64,000 nt of DNA. It comes from Cordia subcordata (lineage: Eukaryota > Streptophyta > Magnoliopsida > Boraginales > Cordiaceae). The position numbers were made by a program, and so were the translations under genes. Below, one piece after another: positions 12,191 through 24,900 of the stretch; positions within the stretch are counted from its first letter, which is position 1; every line of letters begins with the position of its first letter. The stretch lies in contig JAPTOF010000001.1 of assembly GCA_028554755.1 (NCBI GenBank), forward strand, positions 9,777,001 through 9,841,000, given 5' to 3'. The notes under the pieces were generated by a model. That model made no database searches. It was not told where the DNA came from and was given only the letters and a program-made list of their open reading frames with translations.

Positions 12191-14275
12191 AAATAAAAAA
12201 TAAAACTGATTATGAAACTGAAATTTTGGGTATGAGAAAATCAAGTTTAGGTTAATGGGCAGTTAAAAAAAAAGGTTTGATTAATTATTTAGGATAAACA
12301 GATTGGTTGAAAGATTAAGACAGCCTTCAAAATTTCGAGAGAATCTCAATTCGAATTGTAATAATACTAAAACGGCAAACACAAACATATATAATGTCAT
12401 CTATATTTAACTTTTGATTTAGAAAATAGAACAAGAAGTTGTCCTCTTTAATTTATATGAGATATCATTGTAGTTTAAACTAGTGTGAACTTTGAATTAT
12501 GTATTTTTTTATTTATGCTACGGATTCATAACTATTTTGATATGAATTATGTTTGGATTACCTTTTTATTTATTTATTTATGTTTGGATTACTTCAAAGC
12601 ATTTGTTTTTTAAACCTTCGGGATTCATCATTCTTCATTAGTTGGTTCCCATTCCGAATTTTTCCAAATCGCGTTCTCCAATGGTACATTGTCACGGCAT
12701 TAACCTTTTCCAATATATCTATACCTATATATACCATTCAAGTCCAGAAGATCTCTAATAAGCACCCGTATTTAGGCCCCTTTTGGTTAAATTATGAGAT
12801 TTTAGCTATTGAACTACTGAATTTTTAGTTAAAAAAGTATTATTAAATAGAAATTATTGATTGTTTGGTGTTGTGTTCTAGGAGTTAAGCTTTCAATTCT
12901 TTTAAGGACAATATTAAACTTTAAAATATATGGAATAGTATTTTAAAAAATAAAGAAAACTATTTCTAACATGATGTGAAAACATCTTTTCAAAAGCTTT
13001 GTTTTTAAAGCTCTAATTTGGAGCTTTTGGTTTTTTATTTTAACTTTTATAGTTAATTTTAACTTTTGGACTTACAGAAAAGACTTTTGTGTTTAGTTCC
13101 ATTTTATTGACTTCTAATTTAGTTTACAAATTTGACAAGATCAGGCCATGGCTTTCAAGGTTATTTGGCGAACAGACGGAAATAAACTTGCCTGAATGAA
13201 TTTTCGCTTTAAGAAACCTCTAAACCTTTACCCCCTTTTTTCTCATTTTTCTTTTTTGTTTTCAGTTTCTTGAATAATTCAATGCATAATTCGTATCAAC
13301 ATAATTTGACATTTTAGCTTCTTGTTGTTTTAGATCAATGTTCTAAACATATACCAATCAATTTTATTTATTATTGAATAGAATAAGTTTGATGTCATGA
13401 AAAAAGAAAAAAAAAGTAAGTCACACCTTATCTCATGTAGTTTGTTAAAAGTGTATATGTAATTAACTTATAGCTTTAAAATAGGCATGAAGTCCTCCTA
13501 TGGTCTTCAATACATGTAACATAATGGGGGTCCACATCTATTTGAAATTTCTAAAAATAATAATGTGCATTTATAACAAATTACAAAGTAAATGTAATTT
13601 GTCTAAAGAGAGGGAAAAAAAAAGAAGAAAGATAAAGTTTTGACATCTATGAATTATGATTGGTGCTTCCAAGCCTTCAGACGTTTTCTTTTTCGATTTA
13701 CATTAATATAACATGTTGTATTGTCATCCTCAAACACTTGTTTAAAAAGTTTTCTTTTTCTGAAAATTGGGGAAAATGTCATGTCTCTGTTGGGGTTGAA
13801 ATCATTAAAAAAAAATAAGCATCTCTTTGGGAGATCGACATCTACCAAATATTTTTTTTTTTCGAAGTTTTTGAAATTGTAAGCAAAGGCGGCACATGGG
13901 GGGGCATGGTTTTGTGTTTGACCACCGCAAACAGCAAACAAGAAGTCAAAATGGCTCTTAAAACGATTATGTTTTTAATTGTTTTTCTCCAATTCTTTTT
14001 TTTTTTGTCGGAATTCTCCAATTCTTTTTCTCAGTGAAGGTTTGTTAGCGTTGCGAGAATGGATCAAACATGTTCTGACAATCTGACCACAAAGTGAGTT
14101 CTAAACCCCAAGCCATGTGAATGGACCACCAACACTTCCCCCTCCCCCCCCCCCCCCCTAAATAAAGGACTTTTTAAATTTTAAAAATCTCTATTCTAAT
14201 CCAACAATCATCTTCACGAAATTCAAACTTTGATTATTACTTTTAAAAAAAGTAATCTCAATCACTTGAATTATT
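12191..14275. other. Intergenic AT-rich DNA, no gene seen
   Basis: No conserved protein, RNA gene or intact element recognised. A minus-strand 95-codon frame at 13654-13941 has no recognisable domain. A C-run lies at 14137-14158. Confidence 0.45.
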
Positions 14276-14685
14276 CATTAATCTCTGTAGCATAATAAAG
14301 TTTTGAACAATAATGTTATGAACAGGTTTATTTGTAACATTAAAGAAAAAAGACTTTGTAAGTCAATCTATTATGAAAATATATTCCATGTGCGGAGAGA
14401 AGGAAGAAGGTTAAAAAGTAAATTTAAATATTTGAACTAATGACACTAATAATTAATTAATCAAAGAAGCCTTTCAACACAGCTCATCATCAAATTTTTT
14501 TTTGGTCAAAATACTCCGAGATTTTCACGCAATGTAATAAATTTCTCAACGATAATGCTATGAATAGATACATTCAAAAAATATTATAAAAAAAGACTTT
14601 GTAAGTAAGTCTATCATGAAAATACATTCCATGTGTGGAAAAAAGGGAGAAGGTTGAAAAGTAAATTTAAATATTTGTACCCAAA
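14276..14685. repeat. Two-copy direct repeat, ~241-bp offset
   Basis: AAAAAAGACTTTGTAAGT recurs at about 14346 and 14588. It is followed in both by TATGAAAATA-ATTCCATGTG, GGAGAAGGTT-style sequence and AAGTAAATTTAAATATTTG. Similarity also extends upstream (AATGTTATGAA/AATGCTATGAA). Confidence 0.6.
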
Positions 14686-16183
14686 CAAATGGGGTTAGGC
14701 TCAGCCATTTGTTGGATTCCAAAACCTTTGAGTAGGAATCAAGTGATTCCCCATTGTAAATTATTCAAATATGGGGTAATGCTTGATTCCTTGTGATGAA
14801 GTTTGTACACTTTTTTTAGTTTACTCACTTCACTTTTTGGTCCATCTGTTTAAACTTTTTGTGAGCTAAAAATTAAGTTTTTTTTTTTCCCGGTTATTTT
14901 AAAGAGTGTTTAGTCCCTCAAATTTCAAACCTAAATTTGTGTACCCCCTGCAAATACAAGAAAAAAATATGTTTGTTCGAAAGCTATTTATTTTTATTTT
15001 GAAAAAAATTGGGTTGCATTTGGTATGAAGATCTTTTTTTTTTAAAATTTTATTTTCTGAAAATAGTGTTCATTTTTAGTTTTATAAGATTCAAGTCATG
15101 TGTTTGGTTGATAAAAACGAAAATTATGTTTCACCAAATGAAAATTAGAAATTTTGTTTGTGTGTATTTGACTTTGTGTGCACGGTGTTATTTGTGTGAG
15201 TATTTTGTTTGTGCTTTGTGTGTGAAATTAGCACAAATTGAAAAACAATAAAATAACTAATGTTTTCTTTACTTAGAAAACAATTTTCAGTTGTCGAAAA
15301 ACGAGGGACAAAAGGTAAGCTAATCAAATACATTTTATATCATAATCTTTATTTTCTGTAAAAACTAGTAACAAAAAACAAGTAAACCAAATGCAACATT
15401 GGTTTTCTATATGTGATTCCCTAAGTGCTAGATAGATATGTTCCAAATAAAAAAAGATTGATATAGTGTAAATTTCTCACATCAGAGACAAGGGACGAGT
15501 GACCTACAAGGGCTCTAACTCTTCTTCTTCAAGAATTTTTTAAGGACAAAAGCTATCTCTCTTCATGGGGGTAAAGGGGGATCTTTGAGGAGAAAATCAT
15601 CCCTTTTCGCGCGAATGAAAAAGCTAGATAATATCTCGTGACCCTACGTTGGCGGGAGGTGCTAAAATATCGTAACCTATGAATTCTTTAAAAGATAATA
15701 ACCATTTCTTTTACAATAAGTTGGGATCTCATTTTTGCAAACAAAAATATGAATTTAGTTTGAAGCTAATAAACATTATCTGTTTCTTATGAAAATGAAA
15801 GCTTGCTCAACAATTATTTAAAAAAATTAAATGTCTTAAATCACCCATACAATATAGTCTAAAATTTATTGAATAATGTCTTAAATACTTGTATTTTTAA
15901 GTTGTGTGTCGTGGGAATCAAGAGGCGCCACACTAGATTTTTCAAAATTATAAGAGAATTGACAAGTGATTCTTCCACAGGGCCCCCAACCACAAGCTTA
16001 CAAATATAACAAGCCTTAAATGTCACTTCATTTTCGTTACTCATCCATCACCTGTTTATTGTCTTTATATGTATTTGCATAATTAGATTAGTTTAACTTT
16101 TAAGAATAAATTAGAAGTTATTTCCCTTGAATTCTCTTATAATAGCTCTCTTGATTTCTATTTTTTCCCTTGATTTTATTTGA
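14686..16183. other. Intergenic DNA, no gene seen
   Basis: AT-rich sequence with a TG/GTGT-rich patch near 15150-15225. No conserved gene recognised on either strand. Confidence 0.45.
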
Positions 16184-16729
16184 AGGACTTGTTTAGATTG
16201 ATTTTTTTTAAGTGTTTTTTCCTATAGTTTTTGAAAAGGTACTTTTTTTGAGTTATAAAATTTTAACTTTTGAAAAAAAAGTTAAAATTAAACTTTTCAA
16301 AGTTACAATTTTTCTTGAAAGTCAAATTAAATACTTAATTAGAAAAATGCTCTTTTTGAGGGAAAAATATTATTTTTTTATCATATTTATTTTGTATGTA
16401 CTAGAAACGTTAACAAGTTTTTATATGTGAAGTTTTCATCTTATCATGTGTTTTTATTTTGTGTTTTGTTCCAATTCCAAATATAACATCCAATTCTTTT
16501 TTTTTTATGCACTTTTATCGATAGACTCCGATCACTTGCCAATGTTTGATCGAGATATTTTTCAAATCATAGTTCAAGTACAATCTCTTAAAAAAAGAAA
16601 AAAAAGATCCCGTTGATTTCACCAGAAATTTATCCAAAAAAGATGCTCGTAGTGACTTTTTCCAGAAAGAATTAATTACATAAATGCCCCAGACGTTATC
16701 AAGTTTTCTTTTTTTTTTTTTTTTTCAAA

Positions 16730-17000
16730 TTAATCTTCTATCTTATAAATATAGTCAAAATAATCCCAACAATTTTTAAAAAGTATTCATATTAATTCTC
16801 AATATTCTACAAACTTATTCAAATTAGTCTCTATCTTAATAAATAATAAATAATAGTTCAGACAATGGAAACCCATTTAATTTGTGAAATGTTTAGGTTA
16901 GCATGAATAGTTTGAAATAAGGACTAATTTAATTATATTTATAAAAAATAAAAATTAATTTGAATATTTTAGAATAATACGAACTAAATTAAAATTAGAT
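16730..17000. repeat. Imperfect inverted repeat, AATTAGTC-type
   Basis: The left half carries CAAATTAGTCTCTATCTT; the right half carries AAGGACTAATTTAATTATAT and AAATTAATTTGAATATTTTA, i.e. partly reversed matches. The same style of sequence returns at 61690-62010. Probably an old hairpin-type element. Confidence 0.35.
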
Positions 17001-17068
17001 AAGAATATTATATGACACAAATTTTGAGTTCAGCTTGTCTTTTTTAAGGACATTTGAAGACGGAGGTA

Positions 17069-17597
17069 ACAATGGCAATGGTACCCCGTCCTACTTCACT
17101 ACGCAGGAGTAGGGGTGGAGTTTTTGTCAAAAAATCTCTAGTAGGGGTGTAGAGTTTTGTTCCCTTACCTCGATGTAGGGGTGGGGCAGGATAGGGGTTT
17201 GTCCATCCCACTCCGCTCCACCTTGCTATATATGTATATTTGTTACTTTTAATATGTTTTTATATATTTTTAATATAAATATTATATCATCTTGTATATA
17301 TTTCTAATATATTTTATATAAATTTTATATCATTAATTTTTTTTTTGGTTTAGTTATAAAAGTTAACTTATTTTTAATACATTCTTATATATTATTATTT
17401 TTTTAAAAAAATTTAATGTCATTGACCTTATTAACTAGTACTTTGTCGGAGTTTTTAATATCCGACAAAGACGAGAACAATAGTGTAGGAGTTTACCCAG
17501 TATAAATATATGATAGGGGTGGGGGCAAGACTTTTATTAATAAGTACAGAGTAGGGGTAAGCAAACTTGCTCTCTACCCCACTCCATTGCCATCCTT
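17069..17597. mobile_element. Non-autonomous DNA transposon (MULE-like MITE), 11-bp TSD
   Basis: The 529-bp insert is flanked by identical AGACGGAGGTA at 17058-17068 and 17598-17608. Its ends are inverted: ATGGCAATGG near the left end and CCATTGCCAT near the right, each followed inward by GC-rich ACCCCG/GGGGT sequence. The interior has several TAGGGGTGG-like motifs and an AT-rich core, with no coding frame. A 9-11-bp duplication with terminal inverted repeats suggests Mutator-type transposition. It sits just upstream of TIC20. Confidence 0.65.
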
Positions 17598-17639
17598 AGA
17601 CGGAGGTAAAAAAAAAAAAAAAAAAAAAGAAGCAAATGT

Positions 17640-17831
17640 GGCTCTTATAACATGGGCTTTTCCAAAAAATGTTCATGTTTCAGGCCCAGGCCCAGAAGTG
17701 CACACCAAACCCAGAAACGGCTAGAGCTAAGTATGCACACACCACCACTACACCATTGAATAGATAATGGAGTATTCCATGGAGTAATCTTAGCAGGTGT
17801 AGCAACAAAGTGACACAACAAACAACAGCTG
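17640..17831 (+). promoter_or_regulatory. TIC20 promoter and 5' leader exon with site II motifs
   Basis: TGGGCT (17653-17658) and two adjacent GGCCCA motifs (17683-17688 and 17689-17694) are site II/TCP-type elements typical of nuclear genes for organelle and translation proteins. A leader exon ending CAGCTG|GTGAGT at 17831/17832 is followed by a long intron before the coding exon near 19.2 kb. The transcription start is not resolved. Confidence 0.5.
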
Positions 17832-19206
17832 GTGAGTTCACAAGAGCAAAAATATTTTCATTATTAATGGTTACTGTTATTTTTATTAACTTTTCTTTGT
17901 TTGTAATTTCTTTTTGAGTATTGGAAATTACAGAAAATTAGAAAAAAAAAATTGATGGGTTTGGCCAAGAAAATATATATTTTGTTATTAAACTGTAGAA
18001 AATATCATAGATATTCAGGAAATCCAACTGGGTTTATGCCATAATTCTGAATAAGGTTAGTATAAGAGGGTAGATTTGCAGAAGTTGCTAAATTTTGATT
18101 CTTTATGCATTTTGCTAAGTTTCTTTTTGGGTGTTGTATGAAAGTATGGAGATTTGAGGAGGCTCAAAAATGAAATGTGAGAATGATGGCAAGAAACGAG
18201 AAAGCCTTTTATATCTGTTCACTTATTCTTGTAATCTGATAAGAGATTTTATCGTAAATTTTGATGACTAAAGTAACATAAGAGTAGATTCGAGCAAGTA
18301 TCATGAGAAGTTGGTTGATAATCTTCAGCTGAATTAAAGCACTTTAGTTTTACAAGAACTGGAAAAACTTTTGTACCCGTTTAGAAAAGTAATGCCGTAA
18401 CGCTAATAAATGAATGAATGTGCATTTTGATTATTGTTTGTTGAATTATCAAGAAATGTACCGGTTTTCACTTAAGCTTATTTGGTCTTGTATTTCGGTG
18501 TGGATGTAAAAGGATTAGGTGCTGTTTAGAGTTGGGAAACTATTTTTGCTGAAATCAATCAATTCAAATGGAACAGTGAATCAAACTGAATAATTGAAAG
18601 CTACATGAGATGAGTTTTGAGTGGACTAAAAGAAATTTTATTTCATTTTTCACATTGAACTCGAAATCTGTGCATCTTTATGTTTCAACTTTCATAATTA
18701 TCTAATTTAATTTTGTGATTGTAAGAGACTGGTAAAATATTTTTTGATACCAAACATGCCCTGAGGTTCTACAGGCAACAGTGGAAGACCCTTAGGGCGC
18801 AAAGCAGCATGATCAGAAGTTTTCTAGGCCCATGGAATTAAAAGACATTTGGCTGGTATCATGGGAAAAAGTTGGATGTTTTTGGATCATATAACTGTGA
18901 TAAAAAACCACATGTTTGGCATAACCATTTTAAAACTTGTAGATACTCAAGAAAATGAAATTGAGATACTGATTATCTTTCTGATATTTTGACAATGCAT
19001 GGATCATCATCTGGATGTTAGGCATCAAGCTCAAATTAATTCACCAACTGAGCTTCTTTTCGGCCATTTACAATTTTTTTTTCCTGGTTCAATGAGGCTT
19101 TAGTAGAATGCAATGATCAACAAAATCAATCTCTTTTTGGTGCATTTATTTTTAGTACAGTTTGAATGAAAATGAACTTTTTTCCCTATGAATTACCTTC
19201 ATTTAG
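17832..19206 (+). other. 5' UTR intron of TIC20
   Basis: Begins GTGAGT after the leader exon and ends at one of two AG acceptors (about 19160 or 19206) before the coding ATG. No other gene or clear repeat seen in it. Confidence 0.45.
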
Positions 19207-19228
19207 ATCTCGGAGTAGGTCTGGCAAC

Positions 19229-20800
19229 ATGGCTTTAAATGGATGCTCTCTGACCACTGGGGGTGTCCATATGTCTTATAAGGCATGCGACTCTAGGTGG
19301 TACAACTTGGCATCTTTTCGTAGCCTTCACTTACCTGGAAAGGTTGCATTCTCCTGTGCTCCGATTCCTCGGGAATCTCATCGGAATCTGACATCCTGCT
19401 TATCCAAAGGTACATGTCTATCCATACAAATTGACATTTCCTTAAAGTGCAGGTAGGTTATATGTGGCTTGAGAGGATAAAGTGGAATATCAGATGTCTC
19501 TGTCTGAACCTTCGTGTATCATTCAGAACAAAAGGAGTTTTTGTTTTGTGGCTGTTTAGTTAGATAAATTGGCTTCTACTTCTAGCATGTTCATGTGCCC
19601 CAAATTAACAACTGATTTCCTTAATGAAGTTGTAGTCTCTGTCACTGAACCACCTCAAAGATGTCCCCGATGTCTACTATATAAGAAACTTCTAGAGTTA
19701 TGTTCTTTTTGTTTATATTGCCATGTGATGATATTGGAACTTCATTTCCTTACTGTTCGACTGCCATGTTCAGTTATTTACAAAAACCAAAAAAGAATTT
19801 ATCTTCGATATGTGGTTTATAAAATGTTTTTCTCTTGGGTGGCTTTATTGTCCAATTCCAAAGACAAGACGTCCGAAGGTCAGTCTTAGCGCAGGGGGCG
19901 CTTAAAGTTAGATTTACTGTAATAGATTCTTAAGTATCCTAAACATACTGCAGCAGTTGCATATATATATATATATGTATGTATATATATATTTCTCATA
20001 AAATCAGTACTCAATTTTCTGGTAGCTTTTGCAGCATTGCGTTAAAATGTGTCAGAATATAGTTTCCGCTTCTTTTTATCAGAAAATGCATTGATTTCCA
20101 CTTCGTTTTACTTGTGTTTGGTTGTTGGTTTCTCTTTACTAGTTAACCAAAATATTTTCTGACAGGAATCTGGCATCCTTGCCTTTCATCTGCCTCATCA
20201 CCTCTCTTTAGCGGGGAGCTAGGCAGCTTGTTACATGCTATACCAAAGTTGCCAAAAAGGCAGCTTCGATTGGCTCCAAGAGCATCTAAGGATGTGCCTT
20301 ACAGTTTTCGCTATCCTGCTATGACCAAGAAGCCACAATGGTGGTGGAGAACCTTGGCATGCCTCCCTTATTTGATGCCTCTTCATGAGACATGGATGTA
20401 TGCTGAGACTGCATATCATCTTCATCCCTTCTTAGAGGATTTTGAGTTTTTGACATATCCTTTTCTTGGAGCCATATCGAGATTGCCTAGTTGGTCTTTG
20501 ATGGCATATTTTTTTGTTGCATATCTGGGAGTAGTTAGGAGGAAAGAATGGCCCCATTTCTTCAGGTTCCATGTGGTGATGGGCATGCTTCTTGAGATTG
20601 CGCTGCAAGTCATTGGCACTGTGAGTCGTTGGTTGCCGCTTGCTGTTTACTGGGGTAAATTAGGAATGCATATTTGGACTGCTATCGCGTTTGGTTATCT
20701 TTTCACAGTCTTGGAGTGCATTAGATGTGCTCTTGCTGGGATGTATGCTGATGTTCCGTTTGTTTGTGATGCTGCCTACATTCAGATCCCTTATGATTAA
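19229..20800 (+). CDS. TIC20: TIC20-I, chloroplast inner-envelope import channel protein
   Basis: Core subunit of the TIC translocon, through which nuclear-encoded proteins enter the chloroplast. Two coding exons: 19229-19409 (donor AAAG|GTACAT) and 20166-20800 (acceptor CTGACAG|). They total 271 residues, close to the family's usual 270-275. Residues 1-99 are a Ser/Arg-rich transit peptide ending near LAPRASKDVP. The mature part keeps family-specific stretches such as MTKKPQWWWRTLACLPYLMP, LHETWMYAETAYHLHPFLED and the terminus VCDAAYIQIPYD, with four hydrophobic helices. I chose the start MALNGCS; an in-frame ATG 21 codons upstream (19166) exists, but a likely acceptor CATTTAG at about 19206 separates it. 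The gene converges with PnsB3. Confidence 0.93.
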
Positions 20801-20986
20801 AGACAAAAGATACAGTATAGGAGGGAAAGTCTGTATTCTCCTCTAACTCTAAATACAAATTGGAAGCAAAAAGTGTTGATTTGTTAAGCTACACTCTATC
20901 TGATCCTCTGGACCCTGTAAAACTTAGAATATGTGGTTGTACTTGGTGCCAGATTTCCTTATCTAGAATTCCATCTTTTTGTTCCT

Positions 20987-21216
20987 CTTCCCTATTCGGT
21001 TGTGATGCCTATTTGCTTGCAGTCATTGCAGTAGAACTTGGCCCCGGGTCTGAGTGCTTTTAAGTTCAAAAACATTGAATTGAACTTATCTGATGCCCTT
21101 CTTCCCTATTCAGTTGTGATGCCTATTTGCTTGCAGTCATTGCAGTAGAACTTGACCCACCAGGTCTGAGTGCTTTTAGGTTCAAAAACATTGAATTGAA
21201 CTTATCTGATGCCCTT
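20987..21216 (+). repeat. 114/116-bp tandem duplication in the TIC20 3' region
   Basis: CTTCCCTATTC at 20987 and again at 21101 starts two nearly identical head-to-tail copies, both ending GATGCCCTT. They differ by only a few substitutions and a 2-bp indel (GGCCCCGGG versus GACCCACCAGG). The copies lie 190-415 bp past the TIC20 stop, probably in its 3' UTR. Confidence 0.85.
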
Positions 21217-21950
21217 ACATCAAGTTTTATAAGCTGGTAGTGTAGATATGAGATCTTACAGGAACACTTTGAAAGACCTTTATCAGTTGTGTAGGTTTTC
21301 GAACTTTTGACAACGTGTCTCTCTGTATGGCGGAACCAGCACCCATCCCCATTTTGATTTGAGGATCTCTAATGCCGGCTTTTGTGTCATGTAGATGGAG
21401 AATTGATATCATCCTTGTTACTTTCTTTTGATTGGTTTAGTTTTTGTACACTGCTATTGCTGGTGTCGGAGTTTCATAAGTTGTTGCTGTTTCTTGGATT
21501 TCAGAATGACTGATTTGTCTTTAACTTTTAAAGTAGCTTCCAAACACACCATTAGCTGGTCAGTAAAAATGAGTGCCCTTTAAAAAACAGATAATAAAAG
21601 AAAAAGGACACCGGTATAATTATGCATGAAAAGAAAAGCATTTAGAATATAGATCTGCATAATCATTTTTCAGCAACAAATTGTTCTTGAAGAGTACGTC
21701 CCGAGGCAAAATGTAATGGCCCATTCAACAACTAGAAACAAATCTTAGTTGTATCTGCTGTACCATGAATATAACCTAGAATCTTTGCTAACTTCTCCGG
21801 CAGTAAAACTATCTGCAAGCTTTAGTAGTTCCGAGGTTCTCATATCAAATGTGCAACGCTGAGAAACAACAACTACGTAAGCTATTGTTTCCTTGCTTTT
21901 CTTTCTTTAGCTGTTTAACTCTTTTGACAAATAGAGATTACTCACATAAT

Positions 21951-24900
21951 TCACTTCTTCCACTGAGGCAACCGCTGGACAACTACCTGCAATAGGAAGT
22001 TAATAGCGCAGCAAGTCCATGAGAGAACAGTCCTAAATGAGAGTTTCCACATGCAAATTTTAGTATCACTAAATTCTTATCATCTTCATATTCCTCCAGC
22101 ACGCCGTCTTCCTACTTCCCACCCATCCATGAAAAATCCTTTCTCTGAGGTAACTTAAAGTACATTGTCTTGACCCATAATATATTAGAACATATGATCT
22201 ATAAATAAAATATCTGCTTCACTTTAAAGGTATGAACAGTCCTGCAGATGCATCCAAGAATTTAGATGTCACATACCTTGCCAGAATTTTCTTTATTTCC
22301 CACAATGGTTTGGCAAGCCAACCTCCAGGACTCTGGCTTCTGCAAAATGGGGCAGAAACACGCCAAAAAACATTATAGCAAAGACTCTCAAGTTTAATCC
22401 ACATCCTATTCCACTCTTTGAGTTTTTCAGATAAAATTAAGCATGAAACGAGAATTAATCCTTGATATTTTTCTAATGAGCCAAAATTAGCCAAAAAGAG
22501 AAACTAAGGTCAAATTTAAGTAGAGGTGCCATGTTGGCAGCCTGGGTAGCCACAGTTTTAGATGATCAAGAATGTAGACCAAAGCATTTGCTTTTTATCC
22601 GAGAACATCTGATAAGGTTGGGAAGGGTGCCATGCCTTTTTCAGATATCGGAGTTCTGTATTTGTTCTCTCATTCAAAAGATCCTTTCCATCTATTATCT
22701 GCATGAGGGAAAAAAAATTACTTGGGTAGTAAAGTTAAAAAAAGTTGTCACATACAACAGATGGTTACACAAACAATCAGTAAGGCAATCAACTAAACAA
22801 TGTCATGTAAACAGAAGTTGGCATACTTAGAAATAAAACCTGTCAAGGCAGCCGACAATGAGAAGCAAAAAGAAGTTGTCACGTACAATAGATGGTTACA
22901 CAAACAATTAGTAACGCAATCTACTAAACAAGGTCATGTAAACAGAAGTTGGTATACACAGAAATAAAACCTGTCAAGGCAGCCGACAATGAGAAGCAAT
23001 TGCAACAGAATTCCCAAATCTATCTGATAAGTACGAGTGGTTTCATAATTGTCTTAAGTTCCCTCATGCTGAAATTTTTCTTTAGATAATACATCAGATC
23101 CCTCCTGCTGGAAAATTTTCTCTGGAAAGCATATTCTACATTGTCCACGTTGTGGTTATACCTCATCTGCTTTTTATATCTGAAAATATGGTTGTTTATT
23201 GAAGTTCAAGGCCTTTTAGAGTTCCACCACTCATATTAGAATGAAAAGATTCAGTTTCTGTCACAAACCAGCTTTAATATATTAAAGTTTTCTTGTGAAC
23301 TTATATTAGAGACCTTGGGACCATGTCATGTCCATTCAAATTCATTTTAGCAACCATAGTTTGTTTACAATTTTGGGTGGAAAAGGATACAGTGCTAGAC
23401 ATAACACCATAGATATTAGCTTTGAGCACAATACAGAGATAGAGAAGTAATAGGAATGTCTAAAGAATGACTATCATGATATGTTTTTCAAACTCCAGAG
23501 GGCTGCACATAATGTACTCAGGGGGATGCAAAAGGAGGTGTATGCCCAGAGTATTGAGCTTCCAAAATTACAAGCTCAACAATTTAATCCTAAATCTATG
23601 TTAAACGTTGTCTTGGCAATGTTCTCAGTGATATTTGTCACTTTTACTAATACTGATGGATGTAGCAAACCCAATGGGGAATTTGAGCCGGCTTTTAGTA
23701 TTCTTTTATTTCTCTATGTGGAGAATTTCTAGGTATTGATACCTCGTATGAGTTTTAGTAGTATTCTTTTATATCTCTATGTGGAAAACTTCTAGGTGTC
23801 CTGGGCTAAACACATCGGCTACTTCTAGGCAGTGCTCAAATCCAATGGAAAATAATCGATGTAAAACTTAAGGCCCATACGATTGTTGCTAAAACTCAAT
23901 AGACAACATTACTGCTAGTAAGTAAGAAGAATTTAGAGCAGCATAGACTGGTACCTCCACAATGCATGTTCCACAGCTTCCACCACCTCCACAATTCATC
24001 ACCTTCCCCTGTCAAAAGAGTTCGCACTCTCATTCAAGCTAGAGACGATAGAGTCAACAATAGAGGTCACATACAATTGGAAACAATCTCATTACATACA
24101 CAGTAACATTTATTTGATGTTTTCACATTATACATTTTGGGAACAACTACCCTTTTTCCTAAATTCATCCTCCACCTTGCAATGACCTGATTGATGCCAA
24201 CATATCGCCTCCCTAATAAACAAACCACGGAGTGGATGACTATATTGTACTAAATTGCAATCTAGTCTTAGTCCCTTTAGCTCAAAATACTTAAGTTCAA
24301 TATACTCATTTAAAATTCTTTGTATAATCAATATGGAAACGAATGTTACATAACTAAACAAGTTAAAAAAACCCGCTACGTGTATCCAGATGCAATTAAA
24401 CATGCACAAAAGTTTAGCTAGCATTCCAATTCTTGGAAATTTTGTATTGTTCTTGAGAAACAACAATGTACAGGTACCAATGAAACAGGATAGATACACA
24501 ACTACAGAAGCAACAGAAAAGTCTAGAAGTGTCAAGTAACTTACATACGTGGCATACAACTCAATCTTGTTATCCAACATAATGTTCCTAAGCAGCTTCT
24601 CTCCACTTACTGCTTTAGCTCTATCCATTGGGTACTTCCCATCTGCTCCTGGTTTAGGCTACACGACCATAAAACCACAAATGTAAGATTCAAACATAAT
24701 AATACATTTTTTATGCACAAATATCATTACATATACAAGCAAACTTTCACAAGAAAGAAGGTAAAAATCGGGTGCAAGAAGGTGTAACGGTCCAAGCGCA
24801 ACTATTGGTCTGCCACCACATTGTAGTTAACTAATTGTATCAAAATGTTTAAATTCGTGATGGCAAAAGTAGTGAATCCAAGTCGTTATAAAAGACACAT

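Noticed and set aside
16184..16430. GGACTTGTTTAGATTGATTT as the left end of a hairpin MITE
   Set aside because: It looks like the family, but no credible right end was found, so it is not listed as an element.
24128..24628. 166-codon minus-strand frame
   Set aside because: It is PnsB3 exon 2 read through into intron 2; only 24545-24658 matches the family.
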